Positions 1 through 8,955 of a DNA stretch of 64,000 nt are shown here, piece after piece. Position numbers and translations under genes: made by a program. The notes under the pieces were generated by a model. That model had not been told where the DNA came from. It worked only from the letters and a program-made list of their open reading frames with translations, and did not search any database. Numbering within the stretch: position 1 is the stretch's first letter; the number at the start of each line of letters is the position of its first letter. This stretch comes from JAKZVK01 sp965248255 (lineage in GTDB: Bacteria; Acidobacteriota; Terriglobia; Bryobacterales; UBA6623): positions 372,001 to 436,000 of the forward strand of contig CBDFIW010000004.1 in assembly GCA_965248255.1 (NCBI GenBank), read 5' to 3'.

Positions 1-227
1 GAGACCCCCATCTTGATCACGTGGGCGCCCATCATCAAGAGACGGGCGGCGCCCCTCTCCCGTGCCTCCTGGACTTTCGCCGCGACTACAGGAAGATCAG
101 GATGTTCGAACTCAGGCTCACCCTCGTCCAGGCGAAGCAGATAGGCCAAGTCCATGTCGTGATCCCGCTCGCTGAGCGGGCGCAGATGCAGACGACTACG
201 GTCGAAGATTGGGTACTTGGAGGTCAT
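1..227 (-). CDS. Conserved hypothetical protein, N-terminal part
   Basis: An ATG at 225-227 on the minus strand opens a frame that stays open for 75 codons to the window edge, so the gene is truncated by the window and not by a stop. The start reads MTSKYPIFDRSRL and the last visible residues include GAHVIKMGV. I recall a GAHV-(I/L)-K/R-x-G pattern from a conserved bacterial family of unknown role, but that is a weak recollection. The gene follows the amidohydrolase-like gene on the same strand with a gap of about 90 bases, so the two may be co-transcribed. No function is assigned. Confidence 0.6.
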   Translation of the reverse strand, partial: MTSKYPIFDRSRLHLRPLSERDHDMDLAYLLRLDEGEPEFEHPDLPVVAAKVQEARERGAARLLMMGAHVIKMGV

Positions 228-317
228 GGACAAACCTAGGATACCCGGGTTCACGAGCCGGAGGCGTCCCAGCGGCGGGAGGACGGAGCGGCGCGGCCAA
301 GGGGGACAGCAGGTTTC

Positions 318-1079
318 TTACAACCGGAGCAAACGGCGCAGGTTGTCGCCGGCAACGAGCTTCTTGGTCTCCACGCTTAACTCAGCGTAGTTCATCATGC
401 CGATCGGCAAGCTGGGGTCCCAATAAGGCATCTGGGACCCGAACAAGACGCGCTCGGCGCCGACAAGCTCGACGACTTGCTCCAACTGTCCGTAGAGCGT
501 GTTCAGTGCATGTGTGAAGTAGAGGTTCTTATGCTTCCGCATGAGCAACGCCAACTGAGTCTGCAGACTACGGTGCGTACGCAGCAGGATCACAGGCAGA
601 TCCGGATAGCCACTACAGATCTCGTCTACATCCTCGATGCCGTACGTGGCAGTGCCCGCCGGGCGGTAGAGCGGACTCCCTTCGAGCAAAAGAGGGGCGC
701 GATGGCGCTGCAGACGCTCATAGAGCTTCCCGAGCAGGAAGGGCTTGATCACAACGGGCGGGTCGGAAGGGCCGTCCGATGCGAGAAAGCGTGCCGCTTT
801 TGCGCCGGCCTCCATCATGCGATCGACTTCGTCTTCCAAGCGATCCCCGGGACCGCTCAGGGCAACGGAGAGCACCCAGCACAGCACGAGGCGGTCGGAC
901 TTGGCTGCCTCGCTCGCACCTCTCGCATTGACGCCGTCGCGGTAGTAGAACAGGCTGTTCTCGATACCGTAGCGATCCATCTGCTTGAGTAGGGCGCCGG
1001 CGTCCGCCATCTCATCGGCAATGGGGATGCGCGATTGCCCGATCATCACATCGCAATCAAAGTAGGACCATTGCGCCAT
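318..1079 (-). CDS. Amidohydrolase-family (amidohydrolase 2-like) protein
   Basis: A 253-residue TIM-barrel-type protein of the amidohydrolase 2 group. I chose the ATG at 1077-1079 because a GAGGAG ribosome-binding site lies 7 bases upstream; the open frame extends further 5' but looks non-coding there. The N-terminal strand reads YFDCDVMIG where metal-dependent members have a D-x-H-x-H motif, so the usual HxH metal ligands are absent. Near the C-terminus VLFGSQMPYWDP matches the 'FGSD-P' strand of the family, with the Asp replaced by Gln. It may be a non-metal or non-catalytic member. The upstream side ends in an intergenic region into which a group II intron has inserted. The substrate is unknown. 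Confidence 0.7.
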   Translation of the reverse strand: MAQWSYFDCDVMIGQSRIPIADEMADAGALLKQMDRYGIENSLFYYRDGVNARGASEAAKSDRLVLCWVLSVALSGPGDRLEDEVDRMMEAGAKAARFLASDGPSDPPVVIKPFLLGKLYERLQRHRAPLLLEGSPLYRPAGTATYGIEDVDEICSGYPDLPVILLRTHRSLQTQLALLMRKHKNLYFTHALNTLYGQLEQVVELVGAERVLFGSQMPYWDPSLPIGMMNYAELSVETKKLVAGDNLRRLLRL

Positions 1080-1311
1080 CCGCCCGCTCCTCGCCTGGGA
1101 GTCAACCGCGGCCCAGACCGCGCGACTCCCTGATACCCGATACAGCTTAGCAGCTGTCTCACAAATACCGAAGGAAAACGCGGTAGCAAGAATAGGCGGA
1201 ATGGGGACCTCCACCGTACGCCGCAAACCCCTCGTGGTTGGGTGGGCGTATAGGTAAACGCTGCGCCGTCACATCGACATAGGTAGGCCCTCGCAAGCTT
1301 TCCCTGTCACA

Positions 1312-1346
1312 CCACCGGGCATACGGGTCCCGTACCACGGCGGTTC
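1312..1346 (-). ncRNA. Probable group II intron domain V/VI region
   Basis: On the minus strand, 30-40 bases after the maturase frame begins its last section, a hairpin starts GAACCGCCGTGG and closes with GCCCGGTGG. This resembles the GAACCGCCGTG...CGGTGGTG form of domain V found in some bacterial intron classes. It lies 35-70 bases upstream of the proposed 3' splice site. The internal loop does not look like a canonical GNRA tetraloop, so folding is required to confirm the domain. Confidence 0.45.
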
Positions 1347-1796
1347 GGAGGAGTTAAGCGTTCGAAGATGCCGACAATCTGGGAAGGCCGAGCGAATCGA
1401 AATAGACATTGGGCAGCGCTTGCTGGACAGCCGCGTGCCGCGACATGGCCCACAAACCAGTGGCGGAACCGGCGGCAATGGCCGCACGATAATGCGGCAC
1501 GCCCAATCGCCGTAGGTTGGCGAATCGGGTCGGCCCATTCCCCCACTGCCGCCAGGTCATCATGCGGAGTCTCCGGCGGATCCGCGCATCCAGGTTGCGA
1601 AACACCAGCGGGTCTTGGCTGAAGCCAAAGTAGCTCCGCCAGCCGAGCAGATACGGCCTCAATGAGCCGATCATCCGCTCAATGCTGATCCCGCGCGTCC
1701 TGCTCGTCAGCTCTCGCACTCGCGCTTGGAACCTTTGCAACGCCTCGGGCGATATCAATCGCTGAGGCTCCGCTCCGGTCGTCAAGCGAAAGCCTA

Positions 1797-2890
1797 TTGA
1801 ATCCCGCAAATTATTATGACACTTTTTGACAGTGTGGAGCATCTATATATGTATGGGCAACCCCAAAGGTGTGAAGCGGGATTTCAAGGCGCTGGAGAAG
1901 CGCCGTTTCGAAGCGATGCGGCTGCTCCACCAAGGCCACAATCAGTCCGAGACGGCGAGACGGCTGAACGTCGCTCGCCAAACCGTCAGTGAGTGGCGGC
2001 GGCAATACCGCGAGCAGGGTGCGGCCGGACTCCGCCAGGCCGGGCGCGCCGGACGCAAGCCGCTCCTCGATGCCGCACAACGCGAACGCCTGACGTCGCT
2101 GCTGCTGGAAGGCCCGGAAGCCCACGGCTTCCCAACGCCCCTGTGGAGCTGTCCGCGGGTGGCTCGGCTGACCGGAGACGAGTTCGGGGTCGCATACCAC
2201 GCAGGCCACGCCTGGAAGATCCTGCGAGCGCTCGACTGGAGCCCGCAACGCCCGGCCGGAAAGGCGCGCGAGCGCAACGAAGAGCGGATCCGCACCTGGA
2301 AGCGCAAGACCTGGAAGCGCATTAAAAAAAAGCCCAAAACGAAGGCCGTACGCTCGTCTTCATCGACGAAAGCGGATTGAGTCAGAAGCCGCATCGCTGC
2401 CGCACCTGGGCGCCACGTGGCCAAACACCGGTGCTGCAGTTTAACTTCAACTGGGAGAAGCTTTCCGTCTCGGCGGGGCTGACGCTGCGTAACTTCTACT
2501 TCCGGCTCTATCCCGGTGCGATCGGCAAAGAGCAAGTGACCGACTTTCTCAAGGCGTTGGTACGTCATATCGATCGCCCGCTGCTGATCGTCTGGGATCG
2601 GCTGCCGGCGCACCGTAGCCGCCTGGTGCAAGAGTTCATCGAACTCTCCGAAGGCCACATCGCAACCGAGTACTTGCCACCCTATGCGCCGGAGTTGAAT
2701 CCGGTGGAATACATCTGGGCTTACTGGAAGCAGCACGAGTTGCCGAACGTCTGTCCGAAAGACTACGGCGAGCTGAACGAGCGGGCCCGCAAGGCACTCC
2801 GCCGCATGTACCGCAAACCGCGTTTGATCACGGCCTTCTGGAAACAGTCTTCTCTTTGTTTTGACTGACTCTATATTATGCGGGAGTCAA
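1797..2890 (+). mobile_element. IS630-family insertion sequence, copy 1
   Basis: A 1094-bp element bounded by imperfect inverted repeats (TTGAATCCCGCA at the left; the right end reads TTGACTCCCGCA on the other strand) and flanked by a TA on each side (1795-1796 and 2891-2892), the target duplication expected for IS630/Tc1-type transposition. It inserted in the TTA Leu codon of the group II intron maturase gene. A second copy of equal length lies at 45743-46836; by eye the two differ at only two positions, both C/T, so movement was recent. Confidence 0.93.
1853..2868 (+). CDS. IS630-family transposase made by -1 frameshift (orfA/orfB)
   Basis: Two overlapping frames encode the transposase. 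orfA (1853-2380, MGNPKGVKRD start) carries a helix-turn-helix (ETARRLNVARQTVSEWRRQY) followed by a second DNA-binding segment. orfB, ending at 2868, carries the rest of the DDE domain. A run of eight A (2324-2331) followed by GCC gives a slippery AAA-AAA-G site. Slipping -1 there leads into KAQNEGRTLVFIDESGLS, so the first catalytic Asp (FIDESG) is only present in the frameshift product. The second Asp is in LLIVWDRLPAHRS and the Glu in PELNPVEYIW. The fused protein would be about 339 residues, a normal IS630 length. Starting at the upstream 1826 GTG/ATG is possible but gives no family sequence. Confidence 0.88.
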
Positions 2891-5171
2891 TAAGAACTTC
2901 CGATCGTTGGGTCGAGCCACCGCACTCTTCGATTTGTTGACCTTGAGTCGGAGTTTCTTTGTAAGGAACTTACAGACGCCGGCCATCACCCGTTCCCCCG
3001 CCCTGCGACTGCGAACGTAGATGTTACAGTCGCCGGCGTAGCGGCAGAAGCGATGGCCGCGCCGTTCCAACTCGCGATCCAAATCGCCGAGCACGAGGTT
3101 CGACAACAACGGCGACAACGGTCCGCCTTGTGGCGTGCCTTCGTCGGCAGGACTCACCAGCCCGTCGTCCATCACCCCGACGGTTAGAAACGCCCGGATG
3201 AGTTTCAGCAATCGCTTGTCGGGGACACGTTTGGCGACACGAGCCATCAGCAGGTCATGGTTGACTCGATCGAAGAACTTCTCCAGATCGATGTCTACGA
3301 CCCACTGATAGCCTGCGGCGACGTAGGCTTGCGCCTGAGTCACCGCCTGATGCGCCGAACGTCCCGGTCGGAAGCCATAGCTGTTGTTGGAAAACGTCGG
3401 GTCCCAGCGCTTCTGCAGAACCTGCAAGACCGCTTGCTGGATCAGTCGGTCGAGCACCGTAGGGATGCCCAACTTCCTGACCCCGCCGCCGGGCTTCGGG
3501 ATTTCCACCCTGCGCACCGGTTGCGGTTTGTACGTTCCTTGAAGCAACTGTTCCCGGATGGCTGGCCAGTGCTTGCGAAGGTCGTCCAGCGTTTCGTCGA
3601 TGGTCTTGCCATCAACACCCGGACTCCCTTTGTTACCCCGAACTTGTTTCCAAGCCTTTACGAGATTGCTTCGCTCGCACACCTCCTCCATCAGTCGTTC
3701 TTCTCGCGCCGGGCTTTCAGATTCCCGCTTCACCGCGGACGGTTCGGTCCCTTGCCGAGCGCGCCTCGGGGCTTCACCCTTTGGCTCGTCCATGAAGGCC
3801 AGTCGTTGCTGGGTTTTCTGCCGCTTGCCGTCCATGAGTTGCGAGTCTTACTTGCCGCTCTCTTCCGTTCGGGCCTTCGGCCATCGTTCTCGGTTCGGCC
3901 TATCTGTTGGCTCCGTCTTTCGACTTGTGGAGTGCCTTACTAGCCTTGCCGACTGCATGGCCTACTATGCCCTCTGCTGACTTCTGCGCCCCGATCAGGT
4001 CGCCTCGCGGCTCCCCCAGTCCCAAACAGCGGGACGGAACGCAGACCTCCCGGGGTAAGTCTGACCGCCTTCGCCGCACACCTGCCGAATCTACAGCCTT
4101 GGCCCTTGATGGAACTGGACTTCGCGATCAGTTGTCCGCTCGTCCGACCAAAGATGCCTCTTATCCGGTTTCTGTTCGTCAGGTCGCGGTTTTGTTCCAC
4201 GCTTCCTCTGGACCCCGCCTCGCGACGACGCCCTTGCGCTTCCCTAGCACTTCACCTCCATCAGGCTGTGCAGAGGACTTTCACCTCCAAGCTGTCAGAC
4301 ATGCCCGGCACACAACCAAGCCGCTATGCGCGGCGACCAGCCCCGTCTGGCCAGATGAAGCGTCCACACCCGGTTGACGTAGCCCTCTCGAAAGTTGTGC
4401 AAATCCGTCTCCGCGCCGTGGGGTTGCGCGGACCGACCGCTTGGCATTCTCTGCAGTACCGTTGATTGGCGCTGCTATTTGTGGGATTTGGTCGCACATG
4501 CCCCCTGTGCAGGGTCCAAGTGGCTATGATCGGTGGTCTTGCCCGTTCTGTGACCAACTTGCGACCTTCCAAACAATGGAGTCTTGGCATGCGATCAGCA
4601 CTCGTACTTCTCGCTTCTCTTATGCTCCACCCCACGGTCCTGGCCCAGCAATTCGACTACCTGGTGACGAACTGCCGCATCATCGATGGCACCGGCAACC
4701 CCTGGTTCCGGGCCGATGTGTATTAGGGAAGGCCGGATCGCCGCGATTGGCAATCTTTCCAGAAGAGACGCCCAACAGACCCTGGACGGGCGGGATCGCA
4801 TCCTCGCTCCAGGCTTCGTCGACGTCCATACCCACATCGAGAATGGGATTGAGAAGAATCCCAGAGCCGACAATTTTCTGCTCGACGGCGTGACTACTGT
4901 TATCACGGGAAATTGCGGCAGTTCCAGGATCGATCTCGACTCCTGGTTCGCCGAGCTGCAAGGTCTCGGGATTAACGTCGCCACTCTGGTTGGACACAAT
5001 TCAGTTCGTCGCCAGGTTATGGGACTGGCCGACAGAGCGGCCTCGGGCGAGGAGATGCAGGAAATGCGCCGCCTTGTCGAGAGCGCCATGAAAGCAGGAG
5101 CGGTCGGCTTCTCAACCGGTCTGCTTTACATCCCGGGAACTTATGCCGACACCGAGGAGGTGGAGGCCCTA

Positions 5172-6335
5172 GTGTAGTGCGTCAAGCAGATTGCACCTTA
5201 TGCAGGGCGGCACGTCCGCGCTTGACTTTCTCGAGGATGTCGGAGGCGGTCGCGGTCCAGATGAAGGGCGTGGGATGCCCGTTGTGCTGGGCGATGTAGT
5301 CGTCAATGGCGGCGACGAGCTCGTCCACGCTGCGAAACACGCCGCGGCGCAGGCGCTTGACGGTGAGATCGCGAAAGAATCGCTCGACCATGTTCAGCCA
5401 CGACGCCGAGGTCGGGGTGAAATGAATGTGGAAGCGCGGGTGACGATCGAGCCAACGCTTCACAGCGGCATGCTTGTGGGTGGCATAGTTGTCCACGATG
5501 AGATGAAGCTGTTTGTCCTTGGGAGTGCGGCGGTCAATTAAGCGCAGGAAGCGCAGCCATTCCTGGTGGCTGTGTCGGGGCATGCACTCGGCGATCACGC
5601 TGCCGTCAAGGCTGTTGAGCGCCGCAAACAGGGTGGTCGTGCCGTTGCGCTTGTAATCGTGGGTCATCGTTTGGCCGCGTCCCTTTTTGAGCGGCAGGCC
5701 GGGCTGGGTGCGATCGAGGGCTTGGATTTGGGACTTCTCATCGAGCGAGAGAACCAGAGCATGCTCAGGCGGATTGAGATAGAGTCCGACGATGTCGTCG
5801 AGTTTCTCGGCGAAACGCGGGTCATTGCTGAGCTTGAGGGTCTTGACGCGGTGGGGCTTGAGGCCATGGGCGCGCCAAATCCGTCCCACGGTGGAAGCGC
5901 TGACGCCGGCCGCGGCGGCCATGGTGCGGCGGCTCCAGTGGGTGGCGTTGGACGGTTTCTCGCGGGTGGTCTTGTGGATGATCTGCTGTACTTTCTGCTT
6001 CGAGACGGCAGGTTTACGACCGGGCCGTGGGGCGTCTTTTGCAATGCCGGCGATGCTGCTTTCGAGAAAGCGCGTGCGCCAGCGGGCCACCAACTGCCGC
6101 GAGACACCGAGCTGTGCGGCGATCTGCTTATTCTCGAGACCGTCGGCGGCCAGCAGGACAATCCTGGCTCGCAGGGCGAGACGAACGGCGACTTGGCGGC
6201 CGCGCGCGTAGCGGTCCAACTGCTTGCATTGCGCTGTGTTCAAAGTTACTGGTTGTGCTCTTCGCATCCCATGCCTCCTGTTAATAGAGACGATGGGAAG
6301 TCAATATAAGTTACATTATTTATGGTGCACTACAC
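5172..6335 (-). mobile_element. Second IS630-family insertion sequence (different type)
   Basis: A 1164-bp element with short terminal inverted repeats GTGTAGTGC and TA duplications at 5170-5171 and 6336-6337. It is unrelated in sequence to the 1.09-kb IS630 copies in this window and encodes an uninterrupted transposase on the minus strand. It interrupts the D-aminoacylase gene at a CTA Leu codon. Confidence 0.93.
5182..6267 (-). CDS. IS630-family transposase, single frame
   Basis: A 361-residue transposase. The N-terminal half has a helix-turn-helix (NKQIAAQLGVSRQLVARWR) and a second winged segment (TMAAAAGVSASTVGRIWRA). The DDE domain shows LVLSLDEKSQIQ, LHLIVDNYATHKH and TPTSASWLNMVERFFRD, giving Asp-Asp-Glu in the expected order. 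The frame is intact from ATG at 6267 to the stop at 5182, so this copy could be active. The ATG lies about 70 bases inside the right-hand terminal repeat, as is usual for the family. Confidence 0.93.
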   Translation of the reverse strand: MRRAQPVTLNTAQCKQLDRYARGRQVAVRLALRARIVLLAADGLENKQIAAQLGVSRQLVARWRTRFLESSIAGIAKDAPRPGRKPAVSKQKVQQIIHKTTREKPSNATHWSRRTMAAAAGVSASTVGRIWRAHGLKPHRVKTLKLSNDPRFAEKLDDIVGLYLNPPEHALVLSLDEKSQIQALDRTQPGLPLKKGRGQTMTHDYKRNGTTTLFAALNSLDGSVIAECMPRHSHQEWLRFLRLIDRRTPKDKQLHLIVDNYATHKHAAVKRWLDRHPRFHIHFTPTSASWLNMVERFFRDLTVKRLRRGVFRSVDELVAAIDDYIAQHNGHPTPFIWTATASDILEKVKRGRAALHKVQSA

Positions 6336-7358
6336 TAGCGCAAGTCGCCACTCGTTTTGGTGGAGTTTACGCCAGTCATATCCGAAACCAGGGCCCCAAG
6401 CTGGGCGAATCGATTCTGGAAGCCGCTCAGATCGGGCGGCGAAACCGGATGCCCGTTCAGATCTCGCACCTCAAGGTCAAGGGAAAGAACCGGTGGGGAA
6501 CGATCGGCGATACGCTTCGGATGATCGAAGGACTTAGAAAGGAAGGGCTGGAAATCACGGTGGACGCCTATCCTTATCCGCGGGCCAGTTCCGCTCTAGG
6601 GATCTACTTGCCCAGCTGGGCTCTGGCAGACGGTCCTGAAGCCATATTGACCCGGCTGCGGGATCCGGATACTCGCCGCAAGATCATTGAGGGCATGAAA
6701 GAACTCCTGGCGGTACAGGGCTTTACCGACTACTCGTTCGCGACCGTGGCCAGTTTCAAAGCGGATCCCAGCCTGGAAGGAAAAACGATCAGCGAGATCA
6801 ACCGCTTGAGGGGCCGTGAGTCCACTCTCAGCGCCGAGAGAGAAACCGTCCTGGAAATGATGGAACAGGGCGGCGCCGGCATGATTTATCACTATATGAG
6901 TCAGGACGACGTCGACACGATCTACCGATATTTCAGCACCGCCGTCGCCAGCGACGGAGGCGTCCTCACTCCTGGAGTCGGCAAACCGCACCCCAGATCG
7001 TACGGAACAAATGCCCGCGTCTTCGCCGAGTATGTGCGGGAACGGGGAGTCCTGACTCTGGAAGAAGCGGTGCGCCGAATGACTTCGCTTCCTGCCCGGG
7101 TTTTCGGTCTCGAGGACCGGGGCCTCGTTCGCCAGGGGATGAGAGCGGATCTGGTGCTGTTCGATCCCGCCTCGGTCCAGGGCACCGCCACCTTCCCGGA
7201 GCCTCATCAGTACAGTCGAGGCTTTGACTTCGTCTGGGTCAACGGGGCGCCTGCCGTCGCCAAGGGACGCATGACCGACCAGCGCGCCGGCCAGGTCGTC
7301 CGGCGCCAGTGATTCCGATCGGAAATCACCGGCGCACTTCTTTTCGCCAAGCAGGATG

Positions 7359-7795
7359 TCATTGGGCTAGCTCCAGGGCGTCGCCCACCGTTCGCAGATG
7401 CGGCAGCAGCTCTCTGTATCGGCAGGAGAAGGGGCCTTGCCGCAACGGCTGATAGAGATCTCTACGGACAACTTCACTGAAGCGCTGAATCTCGTGCGTC
7501 GGAATCGAATAGTGCCGCAGCACCTGGCGTACCAGTTCCAGGCCGGCCTCAAAGTGCAGCTGCACGGCCTCGTAAACTCCCATCTCACTCAGTTCATTGA
7601 GGTGCTCCTGGTGGACCGCGCGAGCGACAACATGGAGGGAAGGATTCAGATGTCGGGCCTGCCCGACGGTCAGCCGTGTTCCCACTGCGTCGGGCAACGC
7701 CACCAAGCAGCAGCCTCGCCTTCCGCACGCCTGCGGCCTCCAGTACCCCGCCTACCTGCGCCAGAACCAAGGCGTCACCAGAACGAGCGCGGAGT
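7359..7795 (-). pseudogene. C-terminal fragment of a KefB/TrkA-N type K+ transport protein
   Basis: The frame ending at 7359 reads VALPDAVGTRLTVGQARHLN, then a C-terminal section with VYEAVQLHFEAGLELVRQVL, which matches the RCK/TrkA-N domain end of CPA2 antiporters ('VAIPD...ARRLNP...FEAGLE'). Upstream, VGGVLEAAGVRKARLLL appears in another frame and fits the same domain, so at least one frameshift separates them. All transmembrane parts are missing. It is therefore a remnant, not the C-terminus of the intact antiporter at 9573-11222. Confidence 0.7.
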
Positions 7796-7937
7796 AGAAC
7801 TCGAGGCGACCGGCAATCATACAAACACTCAAGACCCATTTGGCTCCGGCGGGCAGCCAGCCGTAATTGTCGAACGGACCAACTCGGCCGAACGCGGGGC
7901 CGATGTTGAATACGGCGGCAATGTTGCTCACCGTCAT
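7752..7937 (-). pseudogene. C-terminal fragment of a TrkH-type K+ uptake protein
   Basis: The reading frame begins near 7937 and ends WFWRR-stop, with NIAAVFNIGPAFGRVGPF and GAKWVLSVCMIAGRLEFY. This matches the last transmembrane segment of TrkH/KtrB proteins (NIGPGF-G-VGP, KWVLS-LM-LGRLE, LTP-FWRR). Everything before the last 60 residues is gone. It overlaps the following KefB-like fragment in a different frame, consistent with a deletion that fused two K+-transport genes. The sequence is a relic of a potassium-uptake locus. Confidence 0.7.
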
Positions 7938-7983
7938 CTTCGGCCGTATCGTCTCGGACGGACGCGATCGATCGTAAGTTCGG

Positions 7984-8955
7984 TCAAGGAGCGACTGTGA
8001 TCACGACCTTGCCAAGGTGTTTAGCCTCGCCGAAACGTTGGATGGCTTGGGGCACGTCGTTCAATGGGTAAGGCCCGTCTATCACGCACTGCAGGCCTTT
8101 CGTTTGGAACAGGTCGTTGACGTAGGCAAGATCCTTGTTTGGCTTCAGAGCGACGATGTGAACGCGCTTGTCACTGAGGCTGGAAACGAACGGCGCCATG
8201 CATAGCAGTTGAAGCAGGCGCGGCGAATGGCCGCCGACGGTGACGTATCGGCCACCTGGACCGAGCGAGCGCAGGTACTTGAATGGGGACCGGTTGGTCT
8301 TGGTGTCGACGATCAAATCGTAGTGCTGGCCGTTGTCGGTGGAGTCTTGCTGCCGGTAGTCGATGACGTGGTCGAAGCCCACGGCGCGCAGCGTGTCCAA
8401 CTTGTGGCCGCTGTCCACCCCGGTGACTTCGGCGCCGTACTGTTTGGCGATTTGCACGCCGATGATGCCGACGCCCCCGCCGGCGCCATTGATCAGCACC
8501 TTCTCTCCCTGCTGAATCTGACCGATGTCGACGAGACCCTGCAGCGCCAGCATGGCGGCGTGGGGAGGCGCGGCGGCTTCTTCGAAGCTCATCTGCGGTG
8601 GCTTGTGGTGCAAGCCGTCTTGCCGCACACACACGTATTCCGCGAACCCCCCGAAGCCCGCCTCGGAGATGTCGCCGTAGACGTGGTCCCCTGGTTGAAA
8701 CTCGTTTGCGCCGTCGCCAAGGGCCTCGACGGTTCCAGCGACTTCGGCGCCGAGCACGGTGACCTTGGGCTTGGACAACCCGAACATCAGGCGATAGACG
8801 AGGGGCTTGCCGCGGGCGAAGCACCAATCCCAATCGTTGACGGCTGTGGCACGTACTTTGACGAGAACCTCGCCGTCCGTGGGAGTGGGTTTGGCCAGCT
8901 GCCCGACTTGCAGAGCGCTCGGTGGTCCGTACCTGGTGAGAACGATCGCTTTCAT
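7984..8955 (-). CDS. NADPH:quinone oxidoreductase-like MDR enzyme
   Basis: A medium-chain dehydrogenase/reductase of about 323 residues, cytoplasmic, of the zinc-free quinone oxidoreductase/NAD(P)-dependent type. I chose the ATG at 8955 (MKAIVLTRYGPP), the standard N-terminus of the family; the frame continues 8 codons upstream. Visible motifs are TAVNDWDWCFARGKP and LGAEVAGTVEALG in the GroES-like domain, INGAGGGVGIIGVQIAKQ (the Rossmann GxGxxG), and a C-terminal LGKVVITVAP. No catalytic zinc Cys/His set is present, supporting a quinone or enone reductase. It could reduce an unspecified alpha,beta-unsaturated carbonyl. Confidence 0.82.
   Translation of the reverse strand: MKAIVLTRYGPPSALQVGQLAKPTPTDGEVLVKVRATAVNDWDWCFARGKPLVYRLMFGLSKPKVTVLGAEVAGTVEALGDGANEFQPGDHVYGDISEAGFGGFAEYVCVRQDGLHHKPPQMSFEEAAAPPHAAMLALQGLVDIGQIQQGEKVLINGAGGGVGIIGVQIAKQYGAEVTGVDSGHKLDTLRAVGFDHVIDYRQQDSTDNGQHYDLIVDTKTNRSPFKYLRSLGPGGRYVTVGGHSPRLLQLLCMAPFVSSLSDKRVHIVALKPNKDLAYVNDLFQTKGLQCVIDGPYPLNDVPQAIQRFGEAKHLGKVVITVAP

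Larger units (their letters stand above)
1354..3835 (-). pseudogene. ltrA: Group II intron reverse transcriptase/maturase, split by IS630 and with YAGD active site
   Basis: The N-terminal piece runs from the ATG at 3835 to the IS junction near 2893 (about 314 codons) and contains the RT fingers and palm, with SYGFRPGRSAHQAV, DIDLEKFFDRVNHD and GTPQGGPLSPLLSN. The C-terminal piece runs from about 1794 to 1354 and contains the maturase X domain (SPEALQRFQARVREL, LLGWRSYFG). If the IS and one TA copy are removed the frame reads DRKFLGFRLTTGAEP without a gap, so the insertion alone broke the gene. The catalytic palm motif is YAGD instead of YADD (codon GGC for GAC), so the RT was probably inactive before or besides the insertion. 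No HNH/En domain is visible. Confidence 0.85.
1279..4497 (-). mobile_element. Group II intron, interrupted by an IS630 element
   Basis: The minus strand carries a group II intron. The likely 5' end is the GTGCGACC at 4497-4490, matching the conserved GUGCG start of these introns. Just before the ORF, near 4285-4260, the RNA contains a segment typical of the intron core (TTGGAGGTGAAAGTCC). The multidomain reverse-transcriptase/maturase ORF follows, then a domain V-like hairpin near 1346-1312, and an A-T ending about 1279. Without the 1.1-kb IS the intron would be about 2.1 kb, a normal size. Flanking exons show no obvious gene, so it appears to sit in the gap between the amidohydrolase and D-aminoacylase genes. 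Both boundaries are inferred from motifs and could be off by several bases. Confidence 0.75.
4589..7312 (+). pseudogene. N-acyl-D-amino-acid deacylase (D-aminoacylase), frameshifted and split by an IS
   Basis: A secreted or periplasmic amidohydrolase that would remove acyl groups from N-acyl-D-amino acids. The start MRSALVLLASLMLHPTVLAQ is a signal peptide. Pieces in order: FDYLVTNCRIIDGTGNPW, then a frame change at about 4721-4726 (two bases, one AT, missing relative to the expected V-Y-I-R-E-G), then GFVDVHTHIE with the metal HxH, GNCGSS, GFSTGLLY, then the IS at 5172-6335, then YASHIRN, ISHLKVKG and VASDGG with the conserved Asp. Removing the IS and one TA joins EVEAL to AQVATRFGG in frame. 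The rest runs to a stop at 7312. Both lesions would inactivate it; the AT indel could be a sequencing error, the IS is not. Confidence 0.88.

Noticed and set aside
1942..2736. A long minus-strand frame inside the IS630 element, also in copy 2.
   Set aside because: It is a mirror of the transposase codons; it has no recognisable domain and is present because the IS is duplicated.
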